64,000 nt of DNA. Source: Gammaproteobacteria bacterium. GTDB lineage: Bacteria; Pseudomonadota; Gammaproteobacteria; Pseudomonadales; Ketobacteraceae. Position 1 is the first letter of the stretch. Each line of letters begins with the position of its first letter. Positions 5,802 through 15,321 of this stretch are shown piece by piece. The stretch spans positions 1-64,000 of the forward strand of contig JABLXQ010000027.1 in the NCBI GenBank assembly GCA_013178375.1, in the 5' to 3' direction. The notes under the pieces are model-generated. The model had not been told where the DNA came from, searched no databases, and saw nothing but the letters and a program-made list of their open reading frames with translations. Made by a program: the position numbers and the translations under genes.

Positions 5802-8447
5802 CTAAGGATAGTGAACAGGAATCTTTAATTCATTCGCTGATGAGACTGTTAGCTGGTTTTGGTTGCTATTACCCCAGCACTGCACGCCGCCATTCGATAG
5901 CAGCGCACAACTATTTGAGTCACTTGCCGAAATGGCCACCGCTGAGCTGATCCCGGCCACTTCCACTGGCGTCCCACTATTAATCGTGCTGCCGTTGCCC
6001 AACTGACCATAATAGTTGTAAGCCCAGCACTGCACCTTGCCGGTCGACAGCAACGCACAGCTGTGATAGCTACCCAAACCAACCGCTACCGCGTTGCTGA
6101 TTCCGCTCACAGTTACTGGCGTCCTACTATTAATAGTGCTGCCGTTGCCCAGCTGACCATAAGAGTTGTAACCCCAGCATTGCACAGTACCCGTCGACAT
6201 CACCACGCAGGTGTGATCGTATCCTGCACTGATCGCCACTGCATTGGCGATTCCGCTTACATCTACAGGCGTCGTGCTAAGAATGGTGCCGCCATTGCCC
6301 AGCTGGCCATAGGAATTGCTACCCCAGCACTGCACCGTGCCAGCTGTGAGCACCACACAGGTGTGATTGGAACCTGCGCTGACCGCAACTGCATTGCTGA
6401 TTCCGCTCACAACTACAGGCATCGAACTTGCAGTAGTGTTGCCGTTACCCAGCTGACCAGAGGAGTTGTTGCCCCAGCACTGTACCCCACCGGTCGACAG
6501 TACTGCACAATTGTGAGAGTTGCCCGCACTGACCGCTACAGCGTTACTGATACCGCTCACAGTTGATGGTGTCTTGCTAGTAAGAAAGCTGCCGTTGCCC
6601 AGCTGACCGAAATGGTTGTAACCCCAACATTGCACCTCACCGTTCGACAGTACTGCACAGCTAAGCAAGCTATTCGCACTGACCGTCACTGCGTTGGCAA
6701 TACCGCTCACGGTAACGGGTGTCATACTGGTGCTAGTGCTGCCATCACCTAACAAAACAGCACCCCAGCACTGCACGCTTCCATCTGACAATAAAACACA
6801 GTCGCGATTTCCGCCCGACACGGTGACCGCATCGCCTAATCCGCTCACTGTTACCGGTAAAGCACTATATGTTGGAATGCCGATTCCCCCGAAGGAACCC
6901 CAGCACTGCACTGATCCAGTCGACAGCATCGCACAACTGTGGTTGGCACCCACAACAACTGCCATTGCATTGCTGACTTCGCTCACCGTAGACGGCGTCA
7001 AACTATCAATTGAACTGCCATTGCCCAACTGCTCGCCCGAGTTTGAGCCCCAGCACTGCACCAGGCCGGTTATTAGCGCCGCGCAGCTGTGATAGGTACC
7101 TGTGCCAACCGTTACCGCATTGCTGATACCGCTCACGGTTACGGGCGTTACCCTTGTAATAGTGCTGCCATCACCCAGCTGGCCATTAACGTTGTTACCC
7201 CAGCACTGCACCATGCCGGTTGTTAGCACTGCGCAGCTGTGATACTGACCAGCGTTGACCGTCACTGCATTGCTGATACCGCTCACGGTTACCGGCGTCA
7301 TGCTTGCAATAGTGCTGCCATTCCCAAGCTGACCATAAGCGTTGTCGCCCCAGCACTGCACCAAGCCAGTCGATAAAATCACGCAGCTGTGAGAGATACC
7401 GGTACTGACCGTCATTGCAGTGCTGACGTCGCTAACAGTTATTGGCGTCGAACTATTAACAGTGCTGCCATCGCCAAGCTGACCGGATGTATTGTTACCC
7501 CAGCACTGCACCGCGCCGCTCGACAGTACTGCACAGCTGTGATTGATGCCCGCGTTGACCGCCACAGCGCCGGTGATGCCGGTTACCGCTATTGGCGTCG
7601 AACTATTAATAGTGCTGCCATTACCTAGCTGGCCATAAGGGTTGAAACCCCAGCATTCCACCACTCCGGTCGACAGCACTGCACAGCTGTGGCTGGCGCC
7701 AGCACTGACAGAAACTGCGTTGCTGATTCCGCTCACTTTCACCGGTGTTACGCTATCTGCCGTGCCGCCGTTTCCTAGCTGACCAAGCGAGTTATAACCC
7801 CAGCACTGCACTTCGCCGGTCGACTGCACCGCGCAACTGTGATTGCTGCCACCAGCGATGGATACAACATCCGTCATCACCTCACCTTGAGGCACCTGCT
7901 GGCTGGTGTTACCCGCTATATTTTCCAGCTCCAGCGCATAGGTACCTTTGGGATTTTCCGGCGCAATAAAGCGAATTTCATTCTGCGTTTGTAGCGTCGG
8001 CGTCATGGTTGAACCATTGAAAGCAATGCTGGCAGAATCCAGGTTACTGCCCGAGACTTTGACTTCATAGCCACCAACGACCGAGCCCGGCCATACACTT
8101 GTAATCACTGGCGCCTGCGCTGTCACTGTGCAGCTAATATCGACGTTGGTGACACTGGCATTTGCAATCGTGCCGCTGCCATTGGCAACAACGCAGAGCT
8201 GACCCGCTGGCTGGGTCACTACCGTCACGGTATAAGTTGCGCCTGTCGCCAGTGTGGTGCTGAGTTTGTAAATACCATCTTGCAGGATGTCGAGCGTCTT
8301 GGCGGAGCCATTTAAAGACAGGCTAAGAGTGCCCACAAGACCGGACACATTCCCTCCGACAGAATACATAGGAAGTTTGCAGCCGGACAAAAGGAAGAGA
8401 GAGAGTGCCGCCGCTAACGACACTTCCAGATACTTGAATAATTTCAT
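5802..8447 (-). CDS. RCC1-repeat lipoprotein with IPT/TIG domain (14 repeats)
   Basis: About 881 residues. The signal peptide ends in the lipobox LLSGC. Residues about 25-110 form a beta-rich module, and residues about 115-190 an IPT/TIG immunoglobulin-like domain (PVITSVWPGSVVGG). Then come 14 repeats of close to 50 residues with the pattern HSCAVLSTG.VQCWG.N..GQLGNGST, diagnostic of RCC1. Fourteen equals two seven-bladed propellers. Each repeat carries two cysteines ten residues apart, so disulfides in an exported propeller are likely. Start 8447 has TTGGGGA at good spacing; ATG 8453 is too close. Repeats 7 and 8 are shortened. Role unknown; binding or adhesion at the cell surface is inferred. 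Confidence 0.85.
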   Translation of the reverse strand: MKLFKYLEVSLAAALSLFLLSGCKLPMYSVGGNVSGLVGTLSLSLNGSAKTLDILQDGIYKLSTTLATGATYTVTVVTQPAGQLCVVANGSGTIANASVTNVDISCTVTAQAPVITSVWPGSVVGGYEVKVSGSNLDSASIAFNGSTMTPTLQTQNEIRFIAPENPKGTYALELENIAGNTSQQVPQGEVMTDVVSIAGGSNHSCAVQSTGEVQCWGYNSLGQLGNGGTADSVTPVKVSGISNAVSVSAGASHSCAVLSTGVVECWGFNPYGQLGNGSTINSSTPIAVTGITGAVAVNAGINHSCAVLSSGAVQCWGNNTSGQLGDGSTVNSSTPITVSDVSTAMTVSTGISHSCVILSTGLVQCWGDNAYGQLGNGSTIASMTPVTVSGISNAVTVNAGQYHSCAVLTTGMVQCWGNNVNGQLGDGSTITRVTPVTVSGISNAVTVGTGTYHSCAALITGLVQCWGSNSGEQLGNGSSIDSLTPSTVSEVSNAMAVVVGANHSCAMLSTGSVQCWGSFGGIGIPTYSALPVTVSGLGDAVTVSGGNRDCVLLSDGSVQCWGAVLLGDGSTSTSMTPVTVSGIANAVTVSANSLLSCAVLSNGEVQCWGYNHFGQLGNGSFLTSKTPSTVSGISNAVAVSAGNSHNCAVLSTGGVQCWGNNSSGQLGNGNTTASSMPVVVSGISNAVAVSAGSNHTCVVLTAGTVQCWGSNSYGQLGNGGTILSTTPVDVSGIANAVAISAGYDHTCVVMSTGTVQCWGYNSYGQLGNGSTINSRTPVTVSGISNAVAVGLGSYHSCALLSTGKVQCWAYNYYGQLGNGSTINSGTPVEVAGISSAVAISASDSNSCALLSNGGVQCWGNSNQNQLTVSSANELKIPVHYP
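5850..7860. repeat. Tandem 150-bp coding repeats of the RCC1 gene
   Basis: The RCC1 repeats appear in DNA as 14 tandem units of about 150 bp, recognisable by CCCCAGCACTGCA recurring at that spacing. Neighbouring units differ at many synonymous and non-synonymous sites, so the array is not freshly expanded. It is a possible site of recombination that changes the number of blades. Confidence 0.8.
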
Positions 8448-8746
8448 TGTCATATCCCCAAACGATTATTGTTATCCGCTATTAAATGTTTCGCTGGCCA
8501 ATTAGAAACGCTTGCCAACTATATTTTTGACTAATGATGGTTAAGGTTTTAATCGCAATAGGTAAAGAGTCATCCATTCAACTGCACTGCCGATGCAGAT
8601 TCGACAGTCAGCGCAGTTTGTTAGCATTCATAAAATACAGATCCTGGAATCGAAATAAAAGTCCTTTTTCAGATTGTTAGGTGTTGGATTTCGAGCGCTG
8701 TTACTGAAACTACCTTTAAGCTGCGGTGTGCAAGGCGTCCGCTCCC
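8448..8746. other. Intergenic region upstream of the RCC1 gene
   Basis: Nearly 300 bases of AT-richer sequence between the RCC1 gene start and the end of paralogue B. It must hold the RCC1 promoter on the minus strand, but I see no -35/-10 pair that I would defend. No small gene or RNA structure is evident. Confidence 0.4.
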
Positions 8747-10185
8747 TCACAACAACTTGAACGCCTTTGCAAACGCCGTCGCTTCACCGCTCAGCTGCGC
8801 ACCCGACAACACAACCCGCTTATCCGGCGTGGTGGTGAAAGCCTCCCAGATCTCCCCTTGCTCCCAAACCGGATTACCGCATTCAACATCAGCGTCGCAC
8901 ACCGGTTTGATCTGCCGCGTCGGTTTGGTTTTATAGCTGGCTTTCTTTTTCCCGGTCGCATCAAACACCCACAGGGTCTGGCCGGTTTCTTCGGTGATGG
9001 TCGCGTCGGTCTGATTGCTGGTGCTGATGCTGAAATCGCTCAGCACGATCAACCGCTGCAAGTCCTCGCGCCATTCGATCTGCCGGATGCCGCTCTGTCC
9101 GTCCAGCGTGATGTCGCTGATCAGCGTGCCATCACTGGCCAGCTTGCTGATCTTCACGCCATTGGGAATATAGAGCATGCCAGTGGCATCCACGGCAATG
9201 CCAATGTTGGAGCCAATCGCCTGCGTCCAGGCGCGCGAGCCGGTCAGGGTGTTCTCCCAGGTTTCGTTGCCATTGGTAGTCACAAAACCATTGGAAGTGG
9301 CGACCACGTGATTGGGTTGGTCATTGGCGTTGGACGTGTGTTTGCCCAATGGCATCAGCAGGCTGTTGGGGTTAATGGGAAATCCTGTCGAGCGCCAGGG
9401 AAATAAACCATCAGCCGCCTGCACGATGGAATAGGTGTAGAAAGGACCGGCGAAGTTGAACAACAGATTGCCCTGCGTATCTATCGCCATTTCAGTAGTG
9501 CAAAACGGCAGACAGTAGATCGTGGCAATGGCGCTTTCCTTGTGCGACAACTGGATGCCCGTCGAGTCGAAGCGTTGCAGGCTGAAGCTGCTCGTCAAGG
9601 GATCATTTGCCTTGCGGCCCAGATGAACCGCCACCACCAGATTGCCGGCGTCATCCAGTGCCATGCCGGTGAGAATATCGGATTCGCCGGATTGGAAACC
9701 GACTTGCCAAAGCTCGACGCCATCGGCATCAAACTGTTTCAGATTGGCGTTCCCCAGCAGCAATGGGAGGATGTTGGGAGTGGGCGATTCAAACGGATAT
9801 TCCACCACGCCCACCATTTCGTTGTAACCCACTGCCACGCCCTCCGGGGTAACCACCATGTGCAGCAGCGGCGCTTCGGGTATGGCTGCACCCACTTCCT
9901 GCTGCCACAGCTCGTTGCCGCCAGCATCCAGTTTGCGCAACTGGGTATATCCGCTACTGCCCAGGTACAGCTGGTACGCATTGCCGACACTGTCCGTGGC
10001 GATGGCCAATGGCATTGGTGCAAAAGGATTGTCGGTGACGTTAGTGGTCCACAGAAGGGCCGAGGTGCAGGCCGTCAGACATAGCGCAGCTGCAGCAGCC
10101 GCCATGGTTTTTGCTTTCATGTTGTGTTCCCCAATGTGAGCAAGTAAAAAAATAGTTTTTATCTTATTAAACCAAAGTTACTGAG
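8737..10185. repeat. Direct repeat copy 2 (lipoprotein gene duplication)
   Basis: Second copy of the 1.45-kb unit at 4275-5727, in the same orientation and containing paralogue B with its upstream region. Beyond about 10185 the sequences diverge. Confidence 0.85.
8747..10120 (-). CDS. Beta-propeller-like lipoprotein, paralogue B
   Basis: A 457-residue lipoprotein (lipobox LTAC, Cys 18), the same length as paralogue A with no indels visible. Differences concentrate between residues about 45 and 240. The signal peptide and residues about 330-430 are almost identical. The shared start context (TTGGGGAACACAAC before ATG) indicates that the promoter-proximal region was duplicated too. It lies directly downstream (on the minus strand) of the junction where the STAND ATPase gene was inserted into the lipoprotein array. 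Function unknown. Confidence 0.8.
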   Translation of the reverse strand: MKAKTMAAAAAALCLTACTSALLWTTNVTDNPFAPMPLAIATDSVGNAYQLYLGSSGYTQLRKLDAGGNELWQQEVGAAIPEAPLLHMVVTPEGVAVGYNEMVGVVEYPFESPTPNILPLLLGNANLKQFDADGVELWQVGFQSGESDILTGMALDDAGNLVVAVHLGRKANDPLTSSFSLQRFDSTGIQLSHKESAIATIYCLPFCTTEMAIDTQGNLLFNFAGPFYTYSIVQAADGLFPWRSTGFPINPNSLLMPLGKHTSNANDQPNHVVATSNGFVTTNGNETWENTLTGSRAWTQAIGSNIGIAVDATGMLYIPNGVKISKLASDGTLISDITLDGQSGIRQIEWREDLQRLIVLSDFSISTSNQTDATITEETGQTLWVFDATGKKKASYKTKPTRQIKPVCDADVECGNPVWEQGEIWEAFTTTPDKRVVLSGAQLSGEATAFAKAFKLL

Positions 10186-10537
10186 CAGCATGTAATGCAA
10201 CAATCCGACCTCATGACTCTGGATCAAGCCCGAATACTCTAAGCTCCTGGTCACAGCGGCATGATTTCGCGATGAGTGCGGCTCATGCGACGGCCTCCTT
10301 ACTTGAAGGCAGGTCAAGTACAGTGAATCCACCATTGAGCGGAGGCGCCCACGGGTAGCCTCCCTCAGCGACTGAGCCATTGGCCGAAACTAGATCAGCT
10401 TGAAGTAGGCTCCTACGATTTAGCCCGCAAAGGGCGAGGAGCGGACATATCTAAGGCCCGGCTTCCTGATCAAACCTAGCGACTATTCGTCGGCTTTCAC
10501 TAGATTGAATTGCGGAGGCCGAGCATTAAAAGTTTAG
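10121..10537. other. Non-coding junction beside the STAND ATPase gene
   Basis: About 420 bases without a convincing gene. A 73-codon open frame at 10159-10380 (minus) has no ribosome site and an unlikely composition. The stretch contains the upstream region of paralogue B (to about 10185), then sequence unlike either neighbour. It is probably one border of the segment carrying the ATPase gene. No terminal inverted repeats or integrase remnants were recognised. Confidence 0.45.
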
Positions 10538-13500
10538 CTATTGCCTCTCAGCCGCCCTCAACCAATCATTCATGGAATTTACCCCCAATGACAACAGTAG
10601 ATCTTGCACAGCTACCACGCGTGTAAGCATCGCACCGTGATCGGATTCCTCCCGTTCCTCGGCTTCGGCGAAAAGCCGGGTTACTAGTTGGACAAGTTGA
10701 TTTTCATGATCGTAAAAATGCGGATTAGCACGACTAACATAAGCTAGGTAAATTTCTGTTGCAGTCAAAGCGAGTTTTGGATCCCGCTGTGAAATAGCAT
10801 TCAGCCATTCGCTAAACCCGAACAGCCGGTGATGCTTGTCTTCGCTATTGGTTTCAAAGATGTCAAAGCAACGCTGAATCAACTCTATCGGAATAGAGAT
10901 AGGAGGCGTTTTGTCCCGAAAGACCTTGTCGACATGCTGAGCAACTACCATCGCATGACAACTATCTTCCTTCAAGCCTGCTTCAATACCTGAAAGGCAT
11001 TGTTCGCGATGCTGTTTGATATTATCTGGGTGAGTCCAAACGCTTGCAGCCCCCTGCCAAGCTTCAGTGCTATCCAGGGCACTTAAATCACTAAGCAAGC
11101 CGGCAAGGTTGATATGCCCCGCCAGAGCGGACAAGGCCGAAATGCGTCCCCAAGTTTTCATGTCTTCTTTGCTGCCCTCGCAACGGATGCGCCTAAGCAG
11201 TGGGTCAACTCTCTCGAAGTGATCATGATAGGCGTGATAAATGCAACGTTCTGCGGATTCCCAAAGACCCGCAGAATCCTGCATGGCGTGGTGGAATAAA
11301 TCCCAACCTAACTCCGGATACCGGTTTTGGAGGTACGGCAAACGTCGCAGAATAAGAGCTCGGATTGCCGGGTGTTCGTTGCCAGCAAATCGACGAAGTG
11401 TTGGTGGTAACAATTCGGGTAATGCAATGGCCTGCTCTTGAAAGTTGTTGACCAAAATCATCAAGGCTTCGGCAATATTCCCAGTGATCATATTGATACC
11501 GGTGTTAAGCAAATCGACCGAATCTCCACGGATGGTGCTTTCTTCCCAAAGCTTTCCAAAGCCTATCGACAAGAACACCAACCGTGCAGCATTTTGTGTA
11601 TCCTGGATGATATGTGCGCAGGCCTCTAGGGCCTTGGCTGCTGAGCGATTGAGCTGCCAGTGAGAGGGATGTCTTTCCAGCTCGTCAAGGATTTGATTCA
11701 CCAAGGCGGGAGCATCGGGCTCCTCAATTGGTACCCAAGTGCCGTTGGTTTGCAAGTTACCATGGCGATGCGCCAGATAGGTGGCAATGCCGTCCATGAT
11801 GTCGTTGCGGAAACCTGCTGAAATATTAGGCCAATGCGCGACCAGCGATCTCAAGAATCGCGATGGGTGGCGAGATGAAGCCTCGCGCAGTTGCCAACCA
11901 ACCTCTCGCTCACCTCCAATCAACAAATCATCGAAGTCTCGGTTATACCCAGAGTAGTGGGCCAGCAAACGAATTACGCCGCCATCGCTAGCATTCAGAA
12001 ATACCTCAAAAGAAAATGGAGCCGCGACCCAGCCACCGCGCATGCCAATGGAAGGCTGTGGAATCAATGTCCCATTTGTTTTTTCGTAGGAATCTAATAT
12101 CTTTTGCGCTTCTGATGAGCGTAAATAGCATGGGATGGCGGATATATATTCTGCTCTCCGCTTCAATATCCAGAAACTGTTGCTCACATCAGTTCCCAGC
12201 TCTTCCCATATGGTGTGTATTGTCGCTATCGCCGCATCTTGTGTGGAACTGTCGAGGTATACAAATGCGGCCCGGATCAATATTCCTAATTCGTAAGAGA
12301 GTTCGAATTCCAGTAAATTCCCGTCGCACAACAGACGACTAATCAAGTCAATATTGGCCTGCGGAGTCCTTGTGAAAGCAAGGATGGCGAAGTAGCACAG
12401 CGCCCCTTCTCGGTTAAAACACAGGCGTTCTCGGTTCTTCTTCCACCAGTCGGAGTAGCTTTGGGCGTGATGGAGAATAGCTGCCTCAATCGCATCTAGC
12501 AAAACCCGCTCACAATCTATGTGTGTATGAACGGTCTGCGTGTGAGTATCGCTGTAGGAGGTTTCGCCCAGGAATCCACTGCGATAGCCTATTCTAGTCT
12601 CGCCGTAGCGAGCTGACTTGATCTGGCTCCACTGTTCAATTGCATCCAACGCTAAATCAAGTAGGACGGTGGATTGTACCATCCGCTGTTTCAGAAAATT
12701 GTCATTCCTATCTCCAAACTCATGATATTTGCAATGCAGCTTGTTGCCGAAATGAAATTCCGTTACGTCTTCTTCGCTGATGTCACCAGTGATATAGCGC
12801 CACAAGGATCTGTCATCAACAGCACCAGCGGCGACACAGCATGCAACTGTACGCCCTAACAAACTATGCTCTGGTTTCGGCATGTCGAGTAGCCGCTCCA
12901 GTAAAGGTGCAACGAGAGGCAAATTCTCTGTTTTAAAATTGGACAGCGAGAAAACTAATTGTCCCGCGACTCTGTTGCCATCCAGCCAATCTAGCGCCAA
13001 TGCATCCATCCAGAACGCTAATATCCCGGCAGCGTCGTAATCCTTCCACTGTGTTACCTGATGAACATGCGCCATCAGTCCCTCTGCATCGCGCATTTCC
13101 TTCAATGCAGGTATCAGATGCGAGAGCCAGAAGTGATGCCACTCAACCAAAGATGCTTGAGTATAAATCACCTGAAACACCTCGCGAGACTTGTCACGCA
13201 AGTCACGTATTAGGGGCCAGTCATCATCCTGTGGGATCTGTTGGGCAAACGACTCCGCAATCAGGCGGCGAATGTGGAAGGCGGCGTTGCCCATCAATAC
13301 CGCTCTCAGTTGTTTCCTGAACTCGCGGCGCTCTCCCATCGCCAACTGTGCGACAAAGCTACGAATGCTCGGCCGAACGAAGGGCACAGGCGGCAAGTCT
13401 TGGATGAACTCATTAAGCGTGACGTCTCTGCGTATAGCGGCGCTTATTACCAGCACATCAAGTAGGGTTTGATGACCAAACGTTAATTTCCCATCATGGG

Positions 13501-15106
13501 TACTTTGCAACACATTGAGACTTTTTAGCCGTCGCAGGATGTCCTGTGACGCACTGAAGCGCTGATGTGGAATCGACAGGCTGCGTGATTTCAGCATTGC
13601 GTCGGCGATGGCTTCAATTCCTTGCATAGCTGCGTCTCCCAAAGCGGGGTCGGCCTGCACGATCATATTGAGATAGCGTTGCGCTAATGCTTGGCTGGTT
13701 ATCACGTTGAAGCTGCCACTACGCTGGGCCAGTTCGACAAACAGCGCCAGTTCGCGTGGATTACGGATCAGTTCACGGGTGACGTCATCAATAGTGGTCG
13801 AATCGATTCCTAACTTGTCGAGTAACTGCACAATATCGTCGTCCCAATCCAGCGGTAGGCATTGCAATTCGCAGTCCCATTGCCGTGCAGCGATGCGTCG
13901 GTCGTATTTACGGTCGAAATCGCGGCAAGCTGTGACAACGGTAACATTGGGGATCAAAAGCAGCTGGTCAACTTGTGCAAGAAAGTACGTCAATATGCCG
14001 TGCTCACGGGCGATGGATAAGACATCCAGCGAGTCGATAACCACAACTACATGCGCGTGTTCTGCCAAACGGGCGGCCTGTTCTACCCAGTGCTCCGGTA
14101 GACCTTGTGCGTGGCGCTCCTGCGCCGTCGCCAGGTCGGCGAATTCGCGCGATTGGATGAAGAGTGGCACGAGGTCAGCTCGGGTTTGCATGCGCTGCTC
14201 TAGCTCTTCTTGCAGGCTTAGCATCACACAGGTTTTGCCAGAACCAGGCAACCCGGTAAGCAAAATAGCACGTCTTCTGCTATCGATGGCAGCAAGGAGT
14301 TCGTTAACAACCGGGCTCAAAATACGCAGTCCGACAATGTCCCGATGCCACGACCTGCCGACAGCGGAGGTGCTGGCAAATGATGTCCGCACTTGTACAA
14401 TGGACATCACAGGAACCAGCATTGCTCCCGAGTGATGAAGAATGTCCTTTAGGTCGTCTTTCGTCAGTCGATGTTGTATGGAGGCAGATAGGTTACCTCC
14501 CTCCATACGCCCACCAAGTTTATCGAGGCGTGTCCAGAGCGCATTGAAGGCAGCATCTGAGTTGCTGGCTACTTGGCGCAAACGTTCACGTAGTAAAGTC
14601 TCAATACGATTATAATCTGGGCTGATCTCGAAAGAGGTGCGGCGCAGGAATTCATAGGTCGAAAGATTAGGAGCCTGTTTGGCAATGCGTGTGGCCAAAT
14701 CGCTATCTGTAGTTGTATGCTCTTGAGTCAAATTCGCACGATATTCGGCCTCATTGCCATGAAATGTACTGTATTCACGTAGTTTTGCGAGTGCACCAAA
14801 CTCGCTGCGCGAATAAAAGCGGACGTGCGCTTGTTTATTTTTTGCGAGAGCCAGAAAAGCCTTGTCCAGCTCATCTGCAAGATTTGCTATCGACCATGCA
14901 CTGAAATTGGTTTGGTTCTTTTTACACTGGCAACAAATCAGGGATCCGTTGGATTTACCGACTACAACATCGTCTACGAGATAGGTCGTCGAATCTATTT
15001 CAAGCCATTGAAATTCGGGATCGGACAGAACAGTTAATGCCCAGTCGAAGGCAATCAGGGTCTGATAGATATCCCCCCGGTTCGAGTGTATTCCTGCGAT
15101 GCTCAT
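10538..15106 (-). CDS. Nuclease-STAND NTPase, candidate anti-phage defence protein (Avs-like)
   Basis: A 1522-residue protein with no signal peptide or membrane helix. Residues about 8-100 look like a PD-(D/E)xK nuclease of the DUF4297/Cap4 or Mrr type: acidic VDD at 44-46, then QCKK at 60-63. The NTPase core has Walker A GLPGSGKT at 285-292, Walker B VVVVIDSLD at 353-361, a CRDFD sensor-like motif near 394 and an NP motif at 449-450, which fits the STAND/NACHT class. The remaining thousand residues are helical without a clear motif, as expected for a ligand-sensing region. Domain order matches Avs proteins, in which phage protein binding triggers DNA cleavage. It is a single gene inserted in a lipoprotein array, with visibly lower GC than its surroundings. 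Function is inferred. Confidence 0.75.
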   Translation of the reverse strand: MSIAGIHSNRGDIYQTLIAFDWALTVLSDPEFQWLEIDSTTYLVDDVVVGKSNGSLICCQCKKNQTNFSAWSIANLADELDKAFLALAKNKQAHVRFYSRSEFGALAKLREYSTFHGNEAEYRANLTQEHTTTDSDLATRIAKQAPNLSTYEFLRRTSFEISPDYNRIETLLRERLRQVASNSDAAFNALWTRLDKLGGRMEGGNLSASIQHRLTKDDLKDILHHSGAMLVPVMSIVQVRTSFASTSAVGRSWHRDIVGLRILSPVVNELLAAIDSRRRAILLTGLPGSGKTCVMLSLQEELEQRMQTRADLVPLFIQSREFADLATAQERHAQGLPEHWVEQAARLAEHAHVVVVIDSLDVLSIAREHGILTYFLAQVDQLLLIPNVTVVTACRDFDRKYDRRIAARQWDCELQCLPLDWDDDIVQLLDKLGIDSTTIDDVTRELIRNPRELALFVELAQRSGSFNVITSQALAQRYLNMIVQADPALGDAAMQGIEAIADAMLKSRSLSIPHQRFSASQDILRRLKSLNVLQSTHDGKLTFGHQTLLDVLVISAAIRRDVTLNEFIQDLPPVPFVRPSIRSFVAQLAMGERREFRKQLRAVLMGNAAFHIRRLIAESFAQQIPQDDDWPLIRDLRDKSREVFQVIYTQASLVEWHHFWLSHLIPALKEMRDAEGLMAHVHQVTQWKDYDAAGILAFWMDALALDWLDGNRVAGQLVFSLSNFKTENLPLVAPLLERLLDMPKPEHSLLGRTVACCVAAGAVDDRSLWRYITGDISEEDVTEFHFGNKLHCKYHEFGDRNDNFLKQRMVQSTVLLDLALDAIEQWSQIKSARYGETRIGYRSGFLGETSYSDTHTQTVHTHIDCERVLLDAIEAAILHHAQSYSDWWKKNRERLCFNREGALCYFAILAFTRTPQANIDLISRLLCDGNLLEFELSYELGILIRAAFVYLDSSTQDAAIATIHTIWEELGTDVSNSFWILKRRAEYISAIPCYLRSSEAQKILDSYEKTNGTLIPQPSIGMRGGWVAAPFSFEVFLNASDGGVIRLLAHYSGYNRDFDDLLIGGEREVGWQLREASSRHPSRFLRSLVAHWPNISAGFRNDIMDGIATYLAHRHGNLQTNGTWVPIEEPDAPALVNQILDELERHPSHWQLNRSAAKALEACAHIIQDTQNAARLVFLSIGFGKLWEESTIRGDSVDLLNTGINMITGNIAEALMILVNNFQEQAIALPELLPPTLRRFAGNEHPAIRALILRRLPYLQNRYPELGWDLFHHAMQDSAGLWESAERCIYHAYHDHFERVDPLLRRIRCEGSKEDMKTWGRISALSALAGHINLAGLLSDLSALDSTEAWQGAASVWTHPDNIKQHREQCLSGIEAGLKEDSCHAMVVAQHVDKVFRDKTPPISIPIELIQRCFDIFETNSEDKHHRLFGFSEWLNAISQRDPKLALTATEIYLAYVSRANPHFYDHENQLVQLVTRLFAEAEEREESDHGAMLTRVVAVQDLLLSLGVNSMNDWLRAAERQ

Positions 15107-15321
15107 TTAGCTCTCTTCTCAAACTTTCTCAGTAACATTGCATAAATTTAGGTTGTATTGAATGCCCGCAACGCGTCAGGCTTACCCGCTCAGATAGCTT
15201 TTACGAACGTCCGCTTAGGGTCGAAACCGGTCCTTAAACACCTTCAAATGTACAGCCTGAGCCAATTGCACCCACCCGATACCAATATATCAACGGCGGG
15301 TGCAAATTCATCCCCCAATTC

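Noticed and set aside
5850..7860. Regular repeats that could suggest a CRISPR array
   Set aside because: The unit is a 150-bp coding RCC1 repeat with gradual divergence and no unique spacers. The 20-21 bp units at 19731 likewise have no spacers.
10159..10380. A 73-codon minus-strand ORF next to the ATPase gene
   Set aside because: No ribosome site, no recognisable family and an erratic composition; treated as non-coding.
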